Below, in pieces: positions 53,328 through 61,359 of a stretch of 64,000 nucleotides of DNA. Numbering within the stretch: the first letter of the stretch is position 1; the number at the start of each line of letters is the position of its first letter. Made by a program: the position numbers and the translations under genes. The stretch is from NCBI RefSeq assembly GCF_014202035.1, contig NZ_JACHFR010000001.1:372001-436000 (forward strand), given 5' to 3'. The stretch is from Treponema rectale (GTDB lineage: Bacteria; Spirochaetota; Spirochaetia; Treponematales; Treponemataceae). The notes under the pieces were generated by a model, which had not been told where the DNA came from, searched no databases, and saw nothing but the letters and a program-made list of their open reading frames with translations.

Positions 53328-54230
53328 ATGAGTTTTTTGCCGGAAGAATTTTTAGAATACATTTCTCCTGACTGCAACCGCATGCAGTTTATCCGTGATT
53401 ATCTGAAGAAATTCGGCGTTGAAAGTGCCGTATGTGCTATTGACGGAAAGAATCACATACTCGTTCAGTATGGAAGTTCTGCCTATAATCCTCAGTTTAA
53501 GATTAAGACTGTAATTGCCCATTATGACAGGGTTTCAGGCAGCCCGGGTGCCAATGATAACAGTGCTGCAGATTTTCAGCTTATGAACTGGGCTGTGACT
53601 TTAAAGGATTATCCGGGATTTCATAATGTCAGGATTTTCTTTACGGACGGAGAAGAACTTGGCTGGAATACCGGTGTAAGTGAACAGGGAGCATTTGGTA
53701 TTGCAAAGACCTTCAGCAGGCTTGGTATAAAAAATGATGATGTCTATGTATTTGATGCCTGCGGTCGCGGTTCCGTACCTGTTTTATCCCGTACTTTAAT
53801 AAACGAAAAGGCTCCGGCTTCTTTTAAGAAAAGTTTTACTGATCTTTTTAACAGGACTCAGGATTTATTGCGTTCAGTATGTCCTCAGGGATGGATGAGT
53901 CTTCCGGTTCCTTACAGTGATAATGCCTCTTTCATTGCCTGCGGAATTCCTGCCGTTGCCATTACGATGCTTCCTGCAGATGAAGCCTCCCTTTATGCAA
54001 GGGAGCTTTCTGTGAACCATGATCTGGAAAATGCTGTTTTAAACCGGGAGTCCAGTAAGAAAGAACGCATGGAGTCTCATGTTCCGGAGTATGCGTATAA
54101 GGAAAGAATTCCCCTTACATGGAGGCTGTTTCATACTCAGAAAGATAATGCCGCATCCCTTACAAGAGACAGTTTTGGCGTCATGTCGGCAATTCTTGCA
54201 GGGCTGGCAGCATTAAAGGTTCCTGTCTGA
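53328..54230 (+). CDS. M28-family-like zinc peptidase
   Basis: A 300-residue protein with the layout of M28 aminopeptidases: VIAHYDRV (63-70, metal His65 and Asp67), GANDNSAA (74-81, bridging Asp77), FFTDGEELGW (105-113, catalytic Glu pair), VFDACGRG and a later NHDLEN. There is no signal peptide, so it should act in the cytoplasm. The substrate is unknown. Its stop codon is followed directly by the convergent receptor gene with no gap. Confidence 0.82.
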   Translation: MSFLPEEFLEYISPDCNRMQFIRDYLKKFGVESAVCAIDGKNHILVQYGSSAYNPQFKIKTVIAHYDRVSGSPGANDNSAADFQLMNWAVTLKDYPGFHNVRIFFTDGEELGWNTGVSEQGAFGIAKTFSRLGIKNDDVYVFDACGRGSVPVLSRTLINEKAPASFKKSFTDLFNRTQDLLRSVCPQGWMSLPVPYSDNASFIACGIPAVAITMLPADEASLYARELSVNHDLENAVLNRESSKKERMESHVPEYAYKERIPLTWRLFHTQKDNAASLTRDSFGVMSAILAGLAALKVPV

Positions 54231-55973
54231 TCAGAGTCTGTCCAGTACGGAAGAAAGTTCCTTCATCTTTTGTGCAGTATCACTTATTGTTTTAGTTGAT
54301 ACGGTAAAGCTTTCTATGCCTGAACTTATCTGCTTGAGGGTTATTACTATCTGACTGAACGAGGAAGTCTGCTGGTCAACGATTTCAGAGATGTTGTTGG
54401 CTTTAATGAAGGTAAGGGCCGATGTATCTTTAATCGTATCAAAATGAGATTCCAGCTGATGTGACAGCTCCGTTTCTTCTTTAATCAGGGATGTTTCATT
54501 TTGTGAAGAATCAATAAGTTTTCTAGAGGCTTCCTGAATGCTCTGGATGAACTGCTGGATTTCCTGAATGGAATTCATTGTTGAAGTAGCCAGTCTTCTG
54601 ATTTCTGTTGCAACTATATGGAAATTTTTTCCTTCATTTCCGGCACTTACAGCCTCAAGTTCTGCGTTAAAGGCAATTATACGGGTCTGGTCCGCAATAT
54701 TATTGATAAGCGTTACCACGTCACCTATGTTTTCTATCTGACTGCAGAGGTTTTTTATTCCGCTGATAATGGATTCATTAGAAACATTAATCTGTTCAAA
54801 CTGAAGGACGTTCTGCTTGAGCAGTTCAAGACTTGATTCAATTTCTTTTTTTGTATTTTCAGCACCTTCGGAAACATTCAGGATTCTGTTTGCAATGTTT
54901 TTTGACAGGGAGTTTGAATCTTCCATGGTGCTGAGGATTTCCTTTACGTCTGTACTCTGTTCAAGAGAATTTTTTGACAGGGTTGTAGAAATTATGGACA
55001 GCTGGTTTGTCGTATCAAGTACGTTTTTTCCTACCTGAGATGCTTTTACGACAAGATAGCGGAATTTTCTGAGAATCTGGTTCATGATGTAGACGTTGCA
55101 GTCCATTTCGTTTGCCAGTGATGTCCGGGTGTATTTTTCTGATTTTGAATCTTTGAGAATTTCTTTTACAGAAACTTTCAGTTTGTTGAGTTCATTTTTT
55201 ATGGTTTTGTAAAAGTTAAAGCATACATTAATCGTTATGAAAAGACTTGCGGAAGCAATGGTGATTATCCTGAAAATCTGCATGTAGGGAGAAAAATGCC
55301 TGTAGTTTATCGGTTTGTATCCCTGAAGAAGGACAAAAAAGGACAGGACGTTTGTTATAATTACAGGAACTATGATTTCGATGATGACTTTTACAGAGAG
55401 ACTTGTTCCAAAGTTTTTCTTTGTGTTTATTATATCTGGATTAATGCCTTTTTCTACGATTTCTTCTGCATATCGGTTACATATTTTTTCAGTACAGCGC
55501 AGTGATCCTGTTGCACAGATGTATATTCCGAAGAAACATGCAAGATAAGAAAGAAGGGTAGAGCGCCAGTCAAGATTTATTGATGGAAAGTAATGATAGA
55601 AAAGGCTTAGAAGAAAAATAGCAATTGTATACAGAAAACTTTGCAGTGAGAAGATTTGTTTAGGAATGTTCATTACATCTTTAAAAAGATTCGTAAGATC
55701 TTCCTGATTTACCAGTGCACCGCTTTTGAAAATTTCAAGGCGTTCTGAAACGCTCCGTGTAAGTTTTCTGTTCAGTATCTGAAGTATACCGAAGATAAAA
55801 ATCCCGAGAGCGATGAAGGTTATGATGGCAGCAGGAATAAGCTGTTCGATTGTCAGAAAGACGAACATCGTTGAGTAGAAGAATGTAAAGAGACTTGAGT
55901 AATAGTCATTTTTAACCTGTGCAAAAAATATTTCCCGGGTAAAAGTCTGCTTTTTTTTATTTTTCATGTTCAT
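54231..55973 (-). CDS. Six-helix membrane chemoreceptor-like protein, copy 1 (last in operon)
   Basis: A 580-residue protein. Six membrane helices (about 25-43, 47-68, 108-128, 138-158, 193-217, 233-254) come first, with no large periplasmic domain. A conserved loop CNRYAEEIVEKGINPD lies before helix 5. Residues 290-580 form a long coiled-coil hairpin of the methyl-accepting chemotaxis protein type, with its tip at 427-447 (IADQTRIIAFNAELEAVSAG). Compared with the standard tip QTNLLALNAAIEAARAGE, the motif Asn is Arg, the motif Arg is Ser and the last Glu is Asn. No clear HAMP domain or CheR-binding tail. It is the fourth of four paralogues, three bases after copy 2. Confidence 0.82.
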   Translation of the reverse strand: MNMKNKKKQTFTREIFFAQVKNDYYSSLFTFFYSTMFVFLTIEQLIPAAIITFIALGIFIFGILQILNRKLTRSVSERLEIFKSGALVNQEDLTNLFKDVMNIPKQIFSLQSFLYTIAIFLLSLFYHYFPSINLDWRSTLLSYLACFFGIYICATGSLRCTEKICNRYAEEIVEKGINPDIINTKKNFGTSLSVKVIIEIIVPVIITNVLSFFVLLQGYKPINYRHFSPYMQIFRIITIASASLFITINVCFNFYKTIKNELNKLKVSVKEILKDSKSEKYTRTSLANEMDCNVYIMNQILRKFRYLVVKASQVGKNVLDTTNQLSIISTTLSKNSLEQSTDVKEILSTMEDSNSLSKNIANRILNVSEGAENTKKEIESSLELLKQNVLQFEQINVSNESIISGIKNLCSQIENIGDVVTLINNIADQTRIIAFNAELEAVSAGNEGKNFHIVATEIRRLATSTMNSIQEIQQFIQSIQEASRKLIDSSQNETSLIKEETELSHQLESHFDTIKDTSALTFIKANNISEIVDQQTSSFSQIVITLKQISSGIESFTVSTKTISDTAQKMKELSSVLDRL

Positions 55974-55976
55974 ATT

Positions 55977-57710
55977 TTATTCCTTGCTTGATGTAAGCGA
56001 TTTAAGAATCTCTGCATTCATCTGCAGGCCGGAAGTCGTATCTATAATGTTTTTAGTCGAAACGGAGAAGTCCTGGATGCTAAGGTTTATCTGCTGGAGT
56101 GTCTTAACAATCTGATCAAATGAAGTATTCTGCTGATTAATAAGATATTTGATTTCTGATGAAGAAAGTGCATTCTGCTGTGCAGATTTTTTTATGTTGG
56201 AGAAGGTTTCGCCAAGGAAGGTTGCAAGGTTTGTTCCCTGCTTTATAAGTTTTGTTGAACTTTGAGAAGCCTTAATAAGTTCATTTGATGAGGCCTGAAT
56301 TACATTAATCTTGTCTTTGATTTCTTTTGTACTGTCCATTGTAGAATTTGCAAGACGGCGTATTTCGGAAGATACGTTCTTAAAATTCCTGTTCTCATTT
56401 TTTACATTCGTAGCTTCAAGTTCAGCATTGAATGCAATGATTTTTGTCTGGTCAGCAATGGAGTTAATCATGTTTGTAATTTCCCAGATTCGGTTAATTT
56501 TTGAGTTCAGGTCTTTAATTCCAAAAATTGTTTCTTCGTTTGATGAGGCTATCTGTCCGATTTTATCAAGATTCTGGTTAAGGAGTACTGAGCCTCCCGT
56601 TACTTTGTCAAAAGTTTCCTGTGCAAAGTCTGATACTTCCTGAATCTGATCTTCAATATCGTGAGAAAGCTGGGTAAGATCGACCATTGTAGCAACTATT
56701 TCCTTTGTTCCGGTAGACTGCTCGACAGACGTAGTTTCCGTTTCGTTAGAAATTTTTGTAAGTGAATTACCGATGTTGTTTATGTTGTCACCAATCTCAG
56801 TTGTCCTCGTAAGAATGTTTTTAAAGTGGGCGATGAGCTGGTTGATTACATAGTTTGAATAGGACTGTTCATTGGAAAGGTCACATTCAAGAAGTTTAAT
56901 TCTGTCAATATCGGTAGTAAGAATCGTTTTAAGCGTCTGATTCATTTTTACGTTTACTCTGTAAATCTTGACGTAAAAGAAAACTATAAGGGCGCATTCG
57001 ATTATTATATTCATGATGCATGTCCACAGCATTCTGTTTATCTGAATATCCTTGCTCTCCCAGAATACAGATTCGTGAATTGGAGAATATCCGGCTATGA
57101 GAATTGCACAGGATATTATTGTTGTAAAAATCAATGGCAGAATGACAAAAAGAATTATTTCTGTAAGCAGGGAATTTCCGAAAAAGTTTTTTTCTTCAAC
57201 ATAGTCTTTATCAACTCCTGCAGTAACTATTTTTTCTGCATATTCATTGCAGATTTTACGGCAGTAATTGTCTCCGAAAAGTGAAGCCATGAAGGATGCA
57301 AAGGAAAACTGCATGAGGATTAAAATAAGTATGTTTGAATGAAATTGAAATTTGATTGAAAAAAAGATTGCAACGATAATTGCACCGATTATGAAGTAAG
57401 TAAATGTCATTACCGCCGTAATGAAAGGCAGGTGATGAAGTTCTTCCAGAAGTTCAGTTCTTTCCTCTACAGTCGTTTCTTTGGTTTCAAAGAAATGGAT
57501 GCGTTCGGAAATTCCTTTGTATACGAGACTGTCTGTAAAAAGTGCAACTGTAAACTGAAGAATGCAGAAAATGGCAAAGAGCATTATTCCTGTTTTAAAA
57601 ACATATTGCTTCGATATTTGAAGGGTAATGGAGGTATACATGAAAATAAAAATGGAGGACAGGGCATCCGGTAAAAAACTCTTTACTATTATGCGCTTTC
57701 TGAAACTCAT
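55977..57710 (-). CDS. Six-helix membrane chemoreceptor-like protein, copy 2
   Basis: A 577-residue paralogue with the same layout: six N-terminal helices with the shared loop CNEYAEKIVTAGVDKD, then a coiled-coil signalling hairpin. The tip reads IADQTKIIAFNAELEATNVKN, keeping the central Asn and first Glu but losing the Arg, Gly and last Glu that in Tsr contact partner receptors, CheW and CheA. An AGGAGAA ribosome site precedes the ATG. The ATG overlaps the stop of copy 3 by 4 bases, so expression is coupled. Confidence 0.82.
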   Translation of the reverse strand: MSFRKRIIVKSFLPDALSSIFIFMYTSITLQISKQYVFKTGIMLFAIFCILQFTVALFTDSLVYKGISERIHFFETKETTVEERTELLEELHHLPFITAVMTFTYFIIGAIIVAIFFSIKFQFHSNILILILMQFSFASFMASLFGDNYCRKICNEYAEKIVTAGVDKDYVEEKNFFGNSLLTEIILFVILPLIFTTIISCAILIAGYSPIHESVFWESKDIQINRMLWTCIMNIIIECALIVFFYVKIYRVNVKMNQTLKTILTTDIDRIKLLECDLSNEQSYSNYVINQLIAHFKNILTRTTEIGDNINNIGNSLTKISNETETTSVEQSTGTKEIVATMVDLTQLSHDIEDQIQEVSDFAQETFDKVTGGSVLLNQNLDKIGQIASSNEETIFGIKDLNSKINRIWEITNMINSIADQTKIIAFNAELEATNVKNENRNFKNVSSEIRRLANSTMDSTKEIKDKINVIQASSNELIKASQSSTKLIKQGTNLATFLGETFSNIKKSAQQNALSSSEIKYLINQQNTSFDQIVKTLQQINLSIQDFSVSTKNIIDTTSGLQMNAEILKSLTSSKE

Positions 57711-59569
57711 ATGTTTTCTCCTTGCTGGTCAATGCTCTTTTTATTGATGTTAAAACTCATGTTCGTAATATCTGATGAACTTTTCTGAAGCTGTTCAATT
57801 GTTGAAGCAATTATTTTTGATGTCTCGCTGAATTCATTTACTCTTTCACTGGTCAGGTTGATGGAACTGCTTATTAAATTAAAATACTGTTCCTGATTGT
57901 TCAGGGAATTCATGATTGTCTGAGTATCTTTTACGCTCTTTGATGCAGAGTCCCTTATTATTGCAAAGTGGTTTATCAGTTCTGCAGAAAGTGAATTTCC
58001 TTCCTGAATTTTATTCATGCAGCTTTCTCCGGAGACTATAAGTTCCTCGCTGGAAGTCTGGATTTCCTGTATCTTCTCTTTTGCCTTTCCTGTAAGTTCG
58101 ATAGTTGTTTCTGCAAGCTGGCGTATCTCTTCAGAAACATTATGGAGGTTTACATTGTCATGATTAAGGCTGTTTGCTACCAGCTCTGCGTTAAATGCAA
58201 TGATTTTTGTCTGTTCAGCCAGAGAGTCAATCATTGTTATGATGTCATGAATGCTCAGTATTTTTGAAGACAGCTGTTCAATTTCAGTTATTGTCATCTG
58301 GTTTGTATCAGTAATTTCTTCAATTTTTGAAAAGTTCTCTGAAAAGTCAGAAAAGTTTTTCTGTGCGTTGCTGAGCGTCTTTTTTGCAACATTTATTACT
58401 TCACTCAGTTTCTGTTTAACGTCAGCAGAAACTTCTGTAGTTTTCTGGATTGTTTCAGTTATTTCTGAAAGGGACATGTTCTGCATTGCAACGGTTTCTT
58501 TTGTCTCAGCGGATATTTCATTCAGGTTTGCACCGGATTCTATTATCTCATTGTTTGCAGATTCCGTTTTGTTCTGAATGTCTCTGAAGATCATTATGAT
58601 TTTATTCAGGAGATACATCGTATGAGAAATCTCAGTGTTAAGATCAACAGGGAAAAGCTTTACTTTTGTTATGTTTCCTATACTTATTGCAGTAAGGGCC
58701 TTTCCCATGCGGAATATGTAATATGCAATTTTTTTTATGTAAAGCAGAACATGAAGTATTATGATTACTGAATTTATTATTCCTGCCGTAATCATTCTTG
58801 AAGATGAAAAATCCTTAGGAAGAAGTCCGAATGTAAAATTACCCGAAAGTTCTTTCAGAGAAAGTTCCAGTGTTGATATTGTTCCTGTAAGAGGATGAAT
58901 GGTGACAAAGGTTTTGCTGATGATGACAATTCCGAAGGTTGAGGCGGAAAAGAATACAACAGGAAGTAAAATATATAAAAAGAAAAGCGACATAAGGGAA
59001 TTAACCGGTTCACTTACTCTTTCATAATATCTGGTTCCCTGAAGTTCGTTCATTATTGCTGCAATGTTTTTTCTGCATTCCAGTTCTGCATAACTGAAGG
59101 TTGTCATGACCCCGATATAAATTATGTTCAGCTGAAGAAGATAGTTTATTGTAATTATTCTTATATCTATATGATAGAACAGGTAATAAATCAGTGAAGC
59201 TGCAATTTGAAATCCATGATACAGGACTGAAGTCTCAAAGCCTTTGCGGGACGGATACATTTTCAGTTTCCGTATGATCAATTCTTTCTGGTGAGGGGTT
59301 GCCTTGTGGTTTTTCCAGAAATTGATCCTGCGGGCAAGAGTGAATGAAATCAAATTATTGAAAGTCGGCATTATGAGGATTAAAAATATTGCTGAAAGTA
59401 TGAACTGCCATACGAAGGTTGGTACCAGATATTCAGCTGGAATATCAAAAAAATAATTGCTGTATAAAAATATAGATATGAACACGATAAAATTTATTAT
59501 CGTGAACTGTCTTGAATTTTTTCTTTCGGGATTTTCATTTTTTGTAAAAAGGTATTTTTTTAGTTTCAT
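57707..59569 (-). CDS. Six-helix membrane chemoreceptor-like protein, copy 3
   Basis: A 620-residue paralogue, the longest and most diverged of the four. The N-terminal membrane part has about six helices, with a bigger segment (about 225-255, STLELSLKELSGNFTFGLL) that may face the periplasm. The hairpin tip reads LAEQTKIIAFNAELVANSLNHDN: the Glu that is nearly invariant in chemoreceptors is Val here. This makes ordinary CheA activation doubtful. GGAG precedes the ATG. It overlaps both neighbours by 4 bases. Confidence 0.8.
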   Translation of the reverse strand: MKLKKYLFTKNENPERKNSRQFTIINFIVFISIFLYSNYFFDIPAEYLVPTFVWQFILSAIFLILIMPTFNNLISFTLARRINFWKNHKATPHQKELIIRKLKMYPSRKGFETSVLYHGFQIAASLIYYLFYHIDIRIITINYLLQLNIIYIGVMTTFSYAELECRKNIAAIMNELQGTRYYERVSEPVNSLMSLFFLYILLPVVFFSASTFGIVIISKTFVTIHPLTGTISTLELSLKELSGNFTFGLLPKDFSSSRMITAGIINSVIIILHVLLYIKKIAYYIFRMGKALTAISIGNITKVKLFPVDLNTEISHTMYLLNKIIMIFRDIQNKTESANNEIIESGANLNEISAETKETVAMQNMSLSEITETIQKTTEVSADVKQKLSEVINVAKKTLSNAQKNFSDFSENFSKIEEITDTNQMTITEIEQLSSKILSIHDIITMIDSLAEQTKIIAFNAELVANSLNHDNVNLHNVSEEIRQLAETTIELTGKAKEKIQEIQTSSEELIVSGESCMNKIQEGNSLSAELINHFAIIRDSASKSVKDTQTIMNSLNNQEQYFNLISSSINLTSERVNEFSETSKIIASTIEQLQKSSSDITNMSFNINKKSIDQQGENI

Positions 59570-61350
59570 TGCACATTCTCCCTGTTGTTGATGGAAGTAA
59601 GAATGTCAGAACTGCGGCTGATTTTATGTGAGATTTCGTATAGCTGCGTTGCAGATTCAGAAAGACTGCTGAAGCCTGAAGTTATTTCCTTTAAGGAAAC
59701 AGTTATTTCATTAAAGAGATTGTTCTGTACTTCTGTTGTGTTTTGAATTTTCAATGCTGCTTCTGCCGTGATGTCGGAAGACATTTTTACTTCATTAAAC
59801 TGCTCTTCAACAAGATTTATGTAAATGTCTGAACCTTCCCGTACTTTTTGAGTGCCGGCTTCTGAAGTAATTATAAGGTTGTCGGAAGAGTGCTGCATTG
59901 CAAGTATTCTTTCTTTTATTTCTTTAATGGAGTCTGTGATTGTTGATGCGAGCCTGCGTATTTCATTTGCAACAATGTGGAATTTTTCTCCGTTCTCGCC
60001 TGCATAGGAAGCTTCAAGCTCGGCATTAAAAGCGATTATTCTTGTTTTTTCTGCAATTGTTTCAATAGTGTTAATGCTGCTCCATACGTTTTCTATTTTC
60101 TCACTGAGTTTTTTTATTCCTGTAATTGTATCAAGGTTGGCATCTGAAATTTCCGCCATTTTATTAATGGTTGCCTTTAAAATCTGAAAACCGTCTGCTA
60201 CAGTTTTCTTTGTTTTTTCTGCATTGAATCTTACGCTGGTAATTTTTTCTGCAATCTGGTTAAGAATGTAATTTGCATTGTTCATGTAATCAAGTGATTC
60301 TTTTATATAATCTGACTGCGATACGGATGCCTCCGCATTTTTTTCAGATATTACGGAAAGATTTGAAATACTTGCAGTCAGTTCCTTGCTGTATTTTGTC
60401 GTGTCTTTTGAAATTTCAGAAATAAAGTTTATGATTCTGTTTATTAAGAAAAAGTTGTAAGAAATCTCATTGTTAAGATCCACAGGAAGGGTAATTGATT
60501 TGTCTAAAGGTTCGCGGGTAAAGTTTTCAAGCAGGCTGTTTATCATTTTAAAAGCGTTTGAAATTCTTTTAATCGTAAAGAATCCTGTGGTAATGCAGAT
60601 TATGCTGTTTACAAGAAGTACGAGACCCATTTTAAAGAACATCTGACCTGTAAGTTCATTATCAGCCATTGCAAGAACAAAATAAACTGTCTGTGTCAGT
60701 GTTGCCGAGTGACAGCAGCCGATCAGTGTCATCGTAACCCGTACGGTAAGTCTCGGACCGTAAAACTTATCGTGAAGAATCTGTTTTTCATCAAGTCCTT
60801 TTTTAGAAATATCAGCAGCCTTTTGAGAACATATGGTGCCGGCATAATTCATCGAGTAAATTGCTGCGGTAAAAATACACTGAATTCCAGAGACACATAT
60901 GAAGGTTATTATTGAAGAACTTATGCTGAATCTTCCCAGCAGTGCAATCAGTTCTCCTGTAAAGGCAAAAATAAAAGTAACTACAGTTACAAAACATGCC
61001 TTATGAGGAATTGCTATTATGCTTTTGAGAAGATCAGTTCTTTGAACGGCATTTGTTTTTTTTGTGTAAAAGTTGAATATTCTCAAAGAAACGTCTTTTG
61101 TTACAAAGTAATTTGTAAAGGGACCGACGATGAACTGCGCACCAAAAACAACTATTGTTGAAATTAGAATAAAGTCTTTAAAATCCTGCTGTGAAAAACC
61201 TGAATCAAGCAGTCCTGAAATATAAAATATATACAGAAAAATTATCAGGCTTAAAAAAATATTTGGAATTATTCCCTTCATGTACATGTCGTGGGTAAAA
61301 GTAGAGGGTGTAATTTTTGCTGTAAATGTATTCAGTGTATTTTCAGTCAT
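59566..61350 (-). CDS. Six-helix membrane chemoreceptor-like protein, copy 4 (first of the four)
   Basis: A 594-residue paralogue with six helices, the loop CSQKAADISKKGLDEK, and a signalling hairpin whose tip IAEKTRIIAFNAELEASYAGEN is the closest of the four to a standard chemoreceptor, keeping both Glu positions and the Gly but with Tyr for the Arg. The start is taken as the ATG at 61350 with AGGA upstream; a GTG two codons earlier (61356) is possible but too close to the ribosome site. It begins just after the cyclase stop. Confidence 0.82.
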   Translation of the reverse strand: MTENTLNTFTAKITPSTFTHDMYMKGIIPNIFLSLIIFLYIFYISGLLDSGFSQQDFKDFILISTIVVFGAQFIVGPFTNYFVTKDVSLRIFNFYTKKTNAVQRTDLLKSIIAIPHKACFVTVVTFIFAFTGELIALLGRFSISSSIITFICVSGIQCIFTAAIYSMNYAGTICSQKAADISKKGLDEKQILHDKFYGPRLTVRVTMTLIGCCHSATLTQTVYFVLAMADNELTGQMFFKMGLVLLVNSIICITTGFFTIKRISNAFKMINSLLENFTREPLDKSITLPVDLNNEISYNFFLINRIINFISEISKDTTKYSKELTASISNLSVISEKNAEASVSQSDYIKESLDYMNNANYILNQIAEKITSVRFNAEKTKKTVADGFQILKATINKMAEISDANLDTITGIKKLSEKIENVWSSINTIETIAEKTRIIAFNAELEASYAGENGEKFHIVANEIRRLASTITDSIKEIKERILAMQHSSDNLIITSEAGTQKVREGSDIYINLVEEQFNEVKMSSDITAEAALKIQNTTEVQNNLFNEITVSLKEITSGFSSLSESATQLYEISHKISRSSDILTSINNRENVQ

Positions 61351-61359
61351 CAGCACATC

